DNA of 6,235 nucleotides from Bacteroidales bacterium (GTDB lineage Bacteria; Bacteroidota; Bacteroidia; Bacteroidales; Muribaculaceae), in the NCBI GenBank assembly GCA_030526455.1, contig JAUNCU010000172.1, positions 1-6,235 on the forward strand, given 5' to 3'. The translations under genes and the position numbers were made by a program. Every line of letters starts with the position of its first letter. The first letter of the stretch is position 1. Below the pieces are notes generated by a model. The model did not search any database. It saw nothing but the letters and a program-made list of their open reading frames with translations, and was not told the DNA's origin. Positions 1 to 6,235 of this stretch are shown here, one piece after another.

Positions 1-81
1 TTCCCATGGAATGCATTTTGAGGGCGCATCGGGTGCAGGCATTTCGCTCCGGCGCCGCTTCATTCCGCTTCGCTCCATTTC

Positions 82-97
82 GCAGCGCCTCCGCTGC
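82..97. repeat. GC-rich hairpin, 6-bp stem
   Basis: GCAGCG (82-87) and CGCTGC (92-97) are perfect inverted repeats around a CCTC loop. No T-run follows, so this is not an intrinsic terminator. It may be part of a repeated extragenic element together with the hairpin at 117-134, but a single copy cannot show that. Confidence 0.45.
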
Positions 98-116
98 ATA
101 CCTGCCTACACACATC

Positions 117-134
117 CAATCCCTAGCGGGATTG
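117..134. repeat. Hairpin, 7-bp stem with TAGC loop
   Basis: CAATCCC (117-123) pairs perfectly with GGGATTG (128-134) around the tetraloop TAGC. There is no T-run after it on the + strand, and the bases before it on the other strand give no terminator either. Its compact shape and closeness to the 82-97 hairpin suggest a small repeat element or remnant. The function is unknown. Confidence 0.5.
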
Positions 135-355
135 CGCCGCCTAACCGTTCCGCTTCCCAACACAACTGTTATTGCAGCGTCTATAATGTTTATCCCCAAG
201 GATTTTCCACTGAGCCATTTTGACACCCCCCTTCTTTTAACCTCGCCTGATGACAACTTTTTTGGTCCTTCTATGCAAAACAACGGCTAAAATGGGGTTA
301 TTTTGTGAATGAATGTTAAATTATTGCTTTATAACATACTTTTTTGGGAAAAAGT

Positions 356-386
356 TTTGTCAGTTTGAAAAAAGGCAGTACCTTTG
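356..386 (+). promoter_or_regulatory. Bacteroidetes-type promoter of the initiator tRNA
   Basis: TTTG at 356-359 (-33 element) and TACCTTTG at 379-386 (-7 element, consensus TAnnTTTG) are separated by 19 bases, which is the optimal layout for the Bacteroidetes primary sigma factor. The flanking upstream DNA is AT-rich. Transcription would start a few bases before the mature tRNA 5' end at 397, leaving a very short leader. This is a consensus match, as expected for a highly expressed stable RNA. Confidence 0.85.
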
Positions 387-396
387 CATCGCAAAT

Positions 397-468
<72 letters not shown>

Positions 469-474
469 CTAAGT

Positions 475-507
475 AGGCTGAACAGCAATGTTCAGCCTTA
501 TTTTTTT
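475..507 (+). terminator. Intrinsic terminator after the initiator tRNA
   Basis: AGGCTGAAC (475-483) and GTTCAGCCT (490-498) form a perfect 9-bp stem with a six-base AGCAAT loop. TA and then seven Ts (501-507) follow directly. It starts seven bases after the tRNA and should end that transcript, separating it from the glycosyltransferase-priA unit. Confidence 0.93.
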
Positions 508-585
508 GCCTATACCTCAGCCCTCCACACACATCCCCCACCCCGTTCCAAGATGGAAATAGTAGATTTTTTTGCGGCTGCCTTG

Positions 586-616
586 TTGCGCCATCGCAGA
601 AAAAAGAGTAACTTTG
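586..616 (+). promoter_or_regulatory. Bacteroidetes-type promoter of the glycosyltransferase-priA unit
   Basis: TTG at 586-588 and TAACTTTG at 609-616 are 20 bases apart and match the -33/-7 pattern of the Bacteroidetes housekeeping sigma factor. It lies after the tRNA terminator and about 110 bases before the chosen start codon, implying a 5' untranslated leader of roughly 100 bases. I see no recognisable riboswitch in that leader. The region around the -33 element also has an imperfect T-run/A-run inverted repeat (567-576 with 595-604). Confidence 0.7.
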
Positions 617-725
617 CTTAATTGCAACGAGGGCGCACCACTTTGCCTCATCCACAGGGCGCGGGACACGAAATTCCACCCCGCCCATGCCGCGAGCCGC
701 ACCTTTTTGCAACGCCTACACGATT

Positions 726-1901
726 ATGACGAAGAAGATTGCTGTGGTTTTTGAAGGTTACTCCCATCAGCGCTATGGGGTGTTTAACGCGGTAGTGAAT
801 CGCGTTAAGTATCTGCGTGCGGTGTCGGGCTTCCACATCGACATCTTCATGATTCAGGTCTACGACAGTTGGCTCACCCGCCGTTTTCGCGAAAGCGAAC
901 CTGTGGAGAAGGGTGCCGACTATATCGAGGCCGATGGCGAGCGCATCAAAATATGGTGGGTGAGCCGCAGTTTCGTCGACGGCGTGATTCACCACACGCT
1001 CGACAAGGAACCGGTGTGCCTGTTCCAGAAATTCAACCTTCTGGCGCGCGAACTGAAGGGCTACCACATGGTGAGCGCCCACGATATGCTGCCTGCCCAA
1101 CTGGCATGGAGCGCTTCGAAGCAGTTCCGCATCCCGTTTTTCGTCACTTGGCACGGCACCAGCATCCACACCACACCGCTCACCGACCCCATGGTGAAGC
1201 GCATCACGCTCAACCTCATCAACCAGGCTTCGTGCAATTTCTTCGTGACCGAACGCCTCGCGGCCTACGCCGTGAATTTCTTCGACACGGGCATCAAATA
1301 CCAGGTGCTGCACAATGGCGCCAGCGATGCCTTCGTGCGCCTGCCCGACGATGTGCGCTCGCAGTTGCGCAAGCGTCTGGGCGTGGAGGGCAAAAAGGTG
1401 ATTACCTTCGCGGCGCGCTTCGAGCAGGAGAAGAATGCCATGCTGCTGCCGCGCATCTTCCAGGCCATCAAGGCCAAGCACCACGGCGGGCTGCAGTTCT
1501 GGGCGTTTGGCGACGGCACGCTTCGCCCCAGTGTGGAAAAGGCGATGAAGAGCCAAGGCATCGATTGCACCTTCTGGGGCAATCAGCCGCCCACTGCCAT
1601 GCCCGAATTCCTCAACTGCACCGATGTGCTGGTACTCCCCAGCCGCCTCGAGGCCATGCCGCTCATCACCATCGAAGCGCTCTCCTGTGGCGCTAATGCA
1701 GTGGGCACCGACGTGATGGGCATCGCTTCGGTGGTGGGCGAAGAAAATGTGGTCGACATCAACCGCGCCGACTTCGTGGAGGCGTTCTCCAGCCGCGTGG
1801 CGCTCATGCTCGCTGAGCATGTAGAGCAACACCTGCCTGCCGACTGCTCGTGGGAGGCCACCGCCAAGAAAGAATTAGAAATCTATCACCATTACCTATA
1901 A
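726..1901 (+). CDS. Glycosyltransferase, GT4-like (GT-B fold)
   Basis: The 391-residue protein is a probable retaining glycosyltransferase that moves a sugar from a nucleotide-sugar donor to an unidentified acceptor. It has the layout of a GT-B enzyme. The N-terminal Rossmann half starts with IAVVFEGYS (5-13) and contains TWHGTS (141-146). The hinge region has VLHNGAS (194-200), and the C-terminal donor-binding half opens with AARFEQEKN (229-237). The key GT4 signature is the E-x7-E motif at E309 and E317, inside PSRLEAMPLITIEALSCG, followed by a GTDVMG turn (327-332). There is no signal peptide or membrane segment, so it should be cytoplasmic, perhaps membrane-associated. I start it at 726 (MTKKIAVVF), which places the first beta strand at the N-terminus as usual; an upstream in-frame ATG at 687 would add 13 residues unlike the family. 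There is no Shine-Dalgarno sequence. It is first in a unit with priA, 18 bases downstream. The acceptor, donor and pathway cannot be told; capsule, lipopolysaccharide or protein glycosylation are all possible. Confidence 0.85.
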   Translation: MTKKIAVVFEGYSHQRYGVFNAVVNRVKYLRAVSGFHIDIFMIQVYDSWLTRRFRESEPVEKGADYIEADGERIKIWWVSRSFVDGVIHHTLDKEPVCLFQKFNLLARELKGYHMVSAHDMLPAQLAWSASKQFRIPFFVTWHGTSIHTTPLTDPMVKRITLNLINQASCNFFVTERLAAYAVNFFDTGIKYQVLHNGASDAFVRLPDDVRSQLRKRLGVEGKKVITFAARFEQEKNAMLLPRIFQAIKAKHHGGLQFWAFGDGTLRPSVEKAMKSQGIDCTFWGNQPPTAMPEFLNCTDVLVLPSRLEAMPLITIEALSCGANAVGTDVMGIASVVGEENVVDINRADFVEAFSSRVALMLAEHVEQHLPADCSWEATAKKELEIYHHYL

Positions 1902-1919
1902 ATAAGCACCGCATCTCCT

Positions 1920-4391
1920 ATGTCGCAATTCGCCGAACTCCTTCTTCCGCTGGCCATCAAGGGCTCCTACACCTATCGCATTCCCGAGGAAATGCGCTCG
2001 CAGTTGCAAATTGGCTGCCGAGTGCTCGTGCCGTTCGGGCGCAAGAAAATCTACACTGCCATCGTGCTGATGATGCACGACCAGCAGCCTCAGGGCTATC
2101 AGGTGAAGGATATCATCGCGATGATCGACCCCAACCCCATCCTGCGCCACCCGCAACTCAAGTTCTGGCAGTGGATTAGCGACTACTACCTCTGCACGCT
2201 GGGCGAGGTCTACAAGGCAGCACTGCCGAGCGGACTGAAAGTGGAGAGCGAAACCTACATCAGCGTGAACGACGACTACGAGGAGAGCACGCCGGGCGAA
2301 CTCACCGACCGCATGCGCACGGTGCTCGACTTCACGGCGCAGCGCGGACGCATGCAGGTGAATGAAATCACGCGCATCACCGAATTCAAGAATGTGGAGA
2401 GCATCGTGCACAAGTTGCTCGACCTGGGCGCTATCCACGTTTCGGAACGCGTGATCGACAACTATCGCGCCAAGACGGAGAGTTGCGTGCGCCTGTGTAT
2501 CGACCGCGCCGACGACGAGGCCCTACACCGCATCTTCGACGAGGTGAAGCGCGCCAAGAAGCAGGAGGCGCTGCTGCTTTCGTTTCTCGACCTCTCGGGA
2601 TGGCTGCAGAAGAGCCGCCCGGTGAAGGAGGTGACGAAGGATGAATTGCTGAAGCGCTCGGGCGTGACACAGCCTGTGCTGGCCGCCGCTAGGCAGAGGG
2701 GCATCTTCGAGATCTACAAGCGCGAGGTGAACCGCTTTGCCGACCTCGGTTCCGACCTCATCGCGCCACCCACGCTCACCGATGAGCAAAACCGCGCCTA
2801 TCGCGAGATTCACCAGTGCTTTAAGGAGAAACCCATCACGCTGCTGCACGGCGTCACGTCGAGCGGCAAGACGTCGATATATATGCACCTCATCAAGGAT
2901 GCGCTCAACGCGGGCAAACAGGCACTCTACCTGGTGCCCGAAATCGCCCTCACCACCCAACTCACCCGCAGGCTGCGCAAGGTGTTTGGCGATAAGTTGC
3001 TTATCTATCACTCAAAATTCAGCGACAATGAGCGCGTCGACATCTGGAAGCGCCTGCTCCACAGCAGCGACCCTTGCGTGGTGATTGGCGTGCGCTCCAG
3101 CATCTTCCTGCCTTACAGCAACCTGGGCCTTATCGTGGTGGATGAGGAACACGACACCAGTTACAAGCAGCAAGACCCCGCGCCGCGCTACAATGGCCGC
3201 AACGCCGCCATCGTGCTGGCTTCGATGCACGGGGCGAAGACGCTTCTCGGTTCGGGCACGCCCGCTATCGAGGTCTACTACCGCGCCAAGAAGGGCGACT
3301 ACGGCTTCGTGCAGTTGCTCACGCGCTACGAGGGCATTCAGATGCCACAGGTGAAGGTGGTCGACACGAAACTGGCCCGCAAGAAGCGCGAAACGAAGGG
3401 TATGTTCACCTTCGACCTTATCAAAGACTGCCGTCAGGCGCTTGAGCGCAAGGAGCAGGTGATTCTTTTCCAGAATCGCCGCGGCTATTCGCCCTACATC
3501 TCCTGCAAGGAATGCGGCTGGGTTCCCACCTGCCAAAACTGCGATGTGTCGCTCACCTATCACAAGCACATACGCACGCTCTCGTGCCACTACTGCGGCT
3601 ACTCCCTCACCATGCCCAATCTCTGCCCCGCCTGCGGATTGCCCGGGCTGGAAATCGTGGGCTATGGCACCGAGCGCATCGAAGACGAAGTGCTTGACGT
3701 GTTTCCCGATGAGAAAATATCGCGCATGGACCTCGACACCACGCGCAACAAGAATAGTTACGACCGCATCATCGACGAGTTTTCGGCCCACAAAACCAGC
3801 ATTCTGGTGGGCACACAGATGGTGACGAAGGGACTCGACTTCGACGGGGTGAGCATCGTGGGCATCCTCAATGCCGACTCCATCACTTCTTTCCCCGATT
3901 TCCGCTCGAGCGAGCGCGCCTTCAACATGATGGAGCAGGTGGCGGGGCGTGCCGGGCGCGCCCACAAGCAGGGCACCGTGATTGTGCAGACCACACAGCC
4001 CACCCACCCCATCATCGACTTCGTGACCAGGCACGACTACGAGGGTTTTTACAATTATGAGGTGGAGGAACGCCGCCGCTTCGGATTCCCGCCTTTCACG
4101 CGCATCGTGAATGTGTATCTCAAGCACCGCCACGAAGACACGCTCACGGCGGTGAGTGTGCACTACAGCAACATGCTCCGCCAGGTGTTTGGCAACCGTG
4201 TGCTCGGTCCTGAGCCACCCATGGTGGCACGCGTGCAGAATCTGCACATACGCCAAATCATGCTCAAATTCGAAACCGAGGCCTCTATGATTAAGGTGAA
4301 AGCCATATTGCGCAACATCTACGAGAGCCTCATCGACGCCGACCACCGCATGAAGAGTGTGATCATCTACTACGATGTCGACCCTATGTAG
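1920..4391 (+). CDS. priA: Primosomal replication-restart helicase PriA
   Basis: PriA recognises stalled or collapsed replication forks, unwinds the lagging strand with 3'-5' polarity, and starts reloading of the replicative helicase. The 823-residue protein carries every hallmark. An N-terminal fork-binding domain (about 5-110) leads to a linker and winged-helix region (about 120-270). Helicase lobe 1 has Walker A GVTSSGKT (311-318), Walker B DEEH (408-411) and motif III GSGTPA (444-449). Lobe 2 has NRRGY (519-523), GTQMVTKGLDF (631-641) and QVAGRAGR (673-680). Between the two halves of lobe 2 lie eight zinc-binding cysteines: C529, C532, C538, C541, C556, C559, C569 and C572. A C-terminal domain (about 715-823) closes it. 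It is longer than the 732-residue E. coli enzyme, mainly around residues 110-280. GSGTPA differs from the common GSATPS, a mild change. It starts 18 bases after the glycosyltransferase with no promoter between, so it is probably co-transcribed. No intrinsic terminator is visible after its TAG stop. Confidence 0.97.
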   Translation: MSQFAELLLPLAIKGSYTYRIPEEMRSQLQIGCRVLVPFGRKKIYTAIVLMMHDQQPQGYQVKDIIAMIDPNPILRHPQLKFWQWISDYYLCTLGEVYKAALPSGLKVESETYISVNDDYEESTPGELTDRMRTVLDFTAQRGRMQVNEITRITEFKNVESIVHKLLDLGAIHVSERVIDNYRAKTESCVRLCIDRADDEALHRIFDEVKRAKKQEALLLSFLDLSGWLQKSRPVKEVTKDELLKRSGVTQPVLAAARQRGIFEIYKREVNRFADLGSDLIAPPTLTDEQNRAYREIHQCFKEKPITLLHGVTSSGKTSIYMHLIKDALNAGKQALYLVPEIALTTQLTRRLRKVFGDKLLIYHSKFSDNERVDIWKRLLHSSDPCVVIGVRSSIFLPYSNLGLIVVDEEHDTSYKQQDPAPRYNGRNAAIVLASMHGAKTLLGSGTPAIEVYYRAKKGDYGFVQLLTRYEGIQMPQVKVVDTKLARKKRETKGMFTFDLIKDCRQALERKEQVILFQNRRGYSPYISCKECGWVPTCQNCDVSLTYHKHIRTLSCHYCGYSLTMPNLCPACGLPGLEIVGYGTERIEDEVLDVFPDEKISRMDLDTTRNKNSYDRIIDEFSAHKTSILVGTQMVTKGLDFDGVSIVGILNADSITSFPDFRSSERAFNMMEQVAGRAGRAHKQGTVIVQTTQPTHPIIDFVTRHDYEGFYNYEVEERRRFGFPPFTRIVNVYLKHRHEDTLTAVSVHYSNMLRQVFGNRVLGPEPPMVARVQNLHIRQIMLKFETEASMIKVKAILRNIYESLIDADHRMKSVIIYYDVDPM

Positions 4392-4402
4392 TGAGCGCCA
4401 CC

Positions 4403-4440
4403 GTTGCACATCTCGGTTTTTATTTGTATTTTTGTGCAAC
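4403..4440. repeat. 8-bp inverted repeat spanning the fhs promoter
   Basis: GTTGCACA (4403-4410) is repeated in perfect inverted form as TGTGCAAC (4433-4440), with 22 bases between. The left arm contains the -33 TTG and the right arm overlaps the end of the -7 box and the probable transcription start region. This arrangement would suit a regulator with two half-sites, or it could be chance: an 8-bp pair at this spacing is expected a few times in a window of this size. No T-run follows the right arm, so it is not an intrinsic terminator for priA. Confidence 0.5.
4404..4434 (+). promoter_or_regulatory. Bacteroidetes-type promoter of fhs
   Basis: TTG at 4404-4406 and TATTTTTG at 4427-4434 are 20 bases apart and fit TTG-N19-21-TAnnTTTG. 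Transcription would begin near 4440, giving a leader of about 40 bases. That leader is A/T-rich with no Shine-Dalgarno sequence, typical of Bacteroidota, and too short to hold a tetrahydrofolate riboswitch. The promoter shows that fhs can be expressed apart from priA. Confidence 0.75.
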
Positions 4441-4480
4441 TGATTACACGATAATAATAACCAACATATAACTTTTTCAC

Positions 4481-6154
4481 ATGCTTTCCGACATTGAAAT
4501 CGCAAGAAGCACTACGCTTCGCAAAATCAGCGAGGTGGCTAAGGACCTAGCCATCGCTGAAGATCAACTCGAAAATTACGGCCACTACATGGCCAAGGTG
4601 CCTGCCACTATCGCCGACAAAACTAAGCAGAAAGGCCATCACCTGGTGCTAGTCACTGCCATCAGTCCCACTAAGGCGGGCAATGGCAAAACCACCGTGT
4701 CGGTGGGTTTGGCGCTGGGTATGAACAAGATTGGCAAGCAGGCTGTGGTGGCGCTGCGTGAACCTTCACTCGGCCCCTGCTTTGGCATGAAGGGCGGCGC
4801 GGCTGGCGGCGGCTACTCGCAAGTGCTCCCCATGGAGAAAATCAACCTCCACTTCACGGGCGACTTCCACGCCATCACCTGTGCCCACAACATGATTGCG
4901 GCGCTGCTCGACAATTATCTCTACCAGCACCAGGCATCGGGCTTTAGCCTGAAGCAGAAACTCTGGAAACGCGTGCTCGACGTGAACGACCGCTGTCTGC
5001 GCGAGGTGGTTACCGGCCTTGGCGCCACCACCAACGGCCCCATTGGCCAGTCGGGCTTCGACATCACCCCTGCCTCTGAAATCATGGCCATCATGTGCTT
5101 GGCCACCAGCATCGACGATTTGCAACGCCGCATCGAAAATATCCTCCTTGGCATCACCGCCGACGACAAGCCTTTCTACGTGAAAGACCTGGGCGTGGCG
5201 GGCGCCATCACCGTGCTGCTGAAAGATGCCTTCAATCCTAACCTGGTGCAGACCACCGAAGGCACTCCCGCTTTCGTGCACTGTGGCCCCTTTGCCAACA
5301 TCGCCCACGGCTGTAACTCGGTAATCGCTACCGAAACCGCGCTCACGCTGAGCGACTACGTGATCACAGAAGCCGGCTTCGGTGCAGATCTCGGCGCTGA
5401 GAAGTTCTACGATATCAAGTGCCGCAAAACCGGCCTCCAGCCCGATGTCACCGTGCTCGTGGTTACCGCTCAAGCGCTGAAGATGCACGGCGGTGTGCCC
5501 TACTCTGCCATCAAGGAACCTAACCTCGAAGGTCTGAAGAAGGGCTACTGGAATCTCGACAAGCACGTGAAGAATCTGCAGGCATTTGGTCAAACTGTGG
5601 TGATTGCGTTCAACAAATTTGGCTTCGACACTCAAGAGGAAATCGACACCCTGCGTGAGCACTGCGAGAAGGAACTGGGCATCGGCTTTGCCGTAAACCT
5701 CGCCTTCACCGACGGTGGCGAGGGCGCAAAGGAACTCGCAACCCTCGTGGCCGACACCATCGAGAACAACCCATCGAAGCCCCTCCAGTTTGCCTACCCC
5801 GACGAAGCCTCTATCGAAGAGAAGGTGAAAGCCGTGGCCATTGGCACCTATGGCGCCGGCAGCGTATCGTTCTCCAAGGCCGCACAAAAAACGATCAAGC
5901 GCATCAAGGACCTGGGCATTGAGCACTTCCCCATCTGCATCGCCAAGACGCAGTACAGTTTCTCCACCGAAGCCACCACCTACGGTCCCACCGAGGGCTA
6001 CCCATTTGAGGTGCGCGACATCGTGATCAACACCGGTGCCGAAATGATTGTGGTAATTGCCGGAACCATCCTCCGCATGCCAGGCCTCCCCAAAGTGCCC
6101 CAAGCACTGAGCATAAAATTCGACGAAGAAGGCAACATTACAGGCCTGTCGTAA
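4481..6154 (+). CDS. fhs: Formate-tetrahydrofolate ligase (10-formyl-THF synthetase)
   Basis: This cytoplasmic enzyme joins formate to tetrahydrofolate with ATP, giving 10-formyl-THF for purine synthesis, initiator-tRNA formylation and one-carbon exchange. At 557 residues it has the usual family length. The ATP-binding loop is SPTKAGNGKTT (62-72). The catalytic REPSLGP segment (93-99) leads into the first family signature, GMKGGAAGGGY (102-112), then NLHFTGDFHAI (122-132). Further conserved blocks are TNGPIGQSGFDIT (184-196), TEAGFGADLGAEKF (296-309), ALKMHGGVP (332-340), TYGAGSVSFS (456-465) and the near-C-terminal AGTILRMPGLPKVP (527-540). Two positions differ from the pattern I know: the loop has N68 where Glu is common, and the second signature has Gln331 where Arg is common (ATVRALKMHGG-like). 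Both may be normal for this lineage. The ATG at 4481 starts the conserved N-terminal helix; no Shine-Dalgarno precedes it. It has its own promoter and lies 89 bases after priA. Its folate-pathway partners are not in view. Confidence 0.97.
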   Translation: MLSDIEIARSTTLRKISEVAKDLAIAEDQLENYGHYMAKVPATIADKTKQKGHHLVLVTAISPTKAGNGKTTVSVGLALGMNKIGKQAVVALREPSLGPCFGMKGGAAGGGYSQVLPMEKINLHFTGDFHAITCAHNMIAALLDNYLYQHQASGFSLKQKLWKRVLDVNDRCLREVVTGLGATTNGPIGQSGFDITPASEIMAIMCLATSIDDLQRRIENILLGITADDKPFYVKDLGVAGAITVLLKDAFNPNLVQTTEGTPAFVHCGPFANIAHGCNSVIATETALTLSDYVITEAGFGADLGAEKFYDIKCRKTGLQPDVTVLVVTAQALKMHGGVPYSAIKEPNLEGLKKGYWNLDKHVKNLQAFGQTVVIAFNKFGFDTQEEIDTLREHCEKELGIGFAVNLAFTDGGEGAKELATLVADTIENNPSKPLQFAYPDEASIEEKVKAVAIGTYGAGSVSFSKAAQKTIKRIKDLGIEHFPICIAKTQYSFSTEATTYGPTEGYPFEVRDIVINTGAEMIVVIAGTILRMPGLPKVPQALSIKFDEEGNITGLS

Positions 6155-6163
6155 GGAGAGAAG

Positions 6164-6216
6164 TTAGAAATTAGATTTTAGATTTTTCATAGAAATCTAG
6201 AGTTCTAGATATCTAG
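6164..6216. repeat. AT-rich TTAGA/TCTAGA repeat cluster after fhs
   Basis: Beginning nine bases after the fhs stop, TTAGA occurs three times at a strict 7-base period (6164, 6171, 6178). TCTAG follows three times at an 8-base period (6196, 6204, 6212). The halves fold on each other: TAGATTT (6179-6185) pairs with AAATCTA (6193-6199) around a 7-base loop. ATCTAGA (6195-6201) pairs with TCTAGAT (6204-6210), and CTAGATATCTAG (6205-6216) is a perfect palindrome. No T-run follows, so it is a poor intrinsic terminator. It may be an intergenic repeat element whose full extent cannot be judged because the window ends at 6235. Confidence 0.6.
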
Positions 6217-6235
6217 CCCCACCTATTCTCATAGT

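Larger units (their letters stand above)
1..355. other. Gene-free region upstream of the tRNA
   Basis: I can support no gene here. Two overlapping + strand frames stay open from the left edge, one to a stop at 221-223 and one to 288-290. Their predicted peptides are rich in Arg, Ser, Phe and Ala, match no family I know, and lack the codon character of the genes downstream. The first 140 bases are GC-rich and contain two short hairpins (listed separately). From about 290 the DNA turns AT-rich, as expected upstream of a strong promoter. The 3' end of an unseen upstream gene at the extreme left cannot be ruled out: the frame beginning at base 2 is open for about 73 codons. Confidence 0.6.

Noticed and set aside
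182..187. TATAAT, a sigma-70 -10 match
   Set aside because: Bacteroidota promoters use TAnnTTTG, no suitable -35 or -33 partner is present, and no gene follows at a sensible distance.
6..290. 94-codon + strand frame at the left edge
   Set aside because: Composition is Arg/Ser/Phe/Ala-rich, it overlaps another open frame, crosses two hairpins into AT-rich DNA, and resembles no family. I treat it as a chance frame in a non-coding stretch.
869..1696. 275-codon + strand frame inside the glycosyltransferase
   Set aside because: Its product is rich in Arg, His and Pro with no domain, and it lies wholly within the better-supported frame.
648..1832. 394-codon open frame on the - strand opposite the glycosyltransferase
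   Set aside because: Same reason: antisense shadow of a gene whose + strand product has clear GT4 motifs.
4441..4480. Possible tetrahydrofolate riboswitch in the fhs leader
   Set aside because: The predicted leader is only about 40 bases, A/T-rich and without stable stems, too small for any known folate aptamer.
3012..4505. 497-codon open frame on the - strand opposite priA
   Set aside because: It lies antisense to a fully convincing priA, runs across the priA-fhs promoter, and its product is rich in His, Val, Ala and Leu without any known domain. Long antisense frames are expected from the strong GC bias at third codon positions.
4766..6103. 445-codon open frame on the - strand opposite fhs
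   Set aside because: It is a mirror of the fhs codon pattern, with a Gly/Val/His-rich product, no domain and no promoter of its own.

Overview
The window looks like an ordinary chromosomal segment of a Bacteroidota (Bacteroidales, possibly Prevotella-like) genome. Three things point there. Three promoters fit the Bacteroidetes sigma factor pattern (TTG/TTTG, a 19-20 base spacer, then TAnnTTTG). The tRNA gene does not encode its CCA end. No start codon is preceded by a Shine-Dalgarno sequence. The genus assignment is an inference from general style, not a proof.

Layout, all genes on the + strand. Bases 1-355 carry no gene I can support: a GC-rich stretch with two small hairpins, then AT-rich DNA. 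A consensus promoter (356-386) drives an initiator tRNA-Met (397-468), closed by a strong intrinsic terminator (475-507). A second promoter (586-616) precedes a two-gene unit: a GT4-type glycosyltransferase (726-1901) and, 18 bases later, the primosomal helicase priA (1920-4391). A third promoter (4404-4434) sits inside an 8-bp inverted repeat and precedes fhs, formate-tetrahydrofolate ligase (4481-6154). The last 80 bases hold an AT-rich cluster of TTAGA and TCTAGA repeats that runs towards the window end.

The genes do not form one pathway. There is a loose functional theme: Fhs makes 10-formyl-THF, which supplies purine synthesis and also the formyl group for charged initiator tRNA, and the initiator tRNA lies in the same window. 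PriA restarts stalled replication forks. The glycosyltransferase probably acts on surface or exported glycans, and its link to priA looks positional rather than functional.

I found no CRISPR array, transposase, phage gene, toxin-antitoxin pair or other sign of a novel system. The points worth a second look are small: the inverted repeat over the fhs promoter, the repeat clusters at both ends, the C1-C72 mismatch of the initiator tRNA, and some family-signature substitutions in Fhs.
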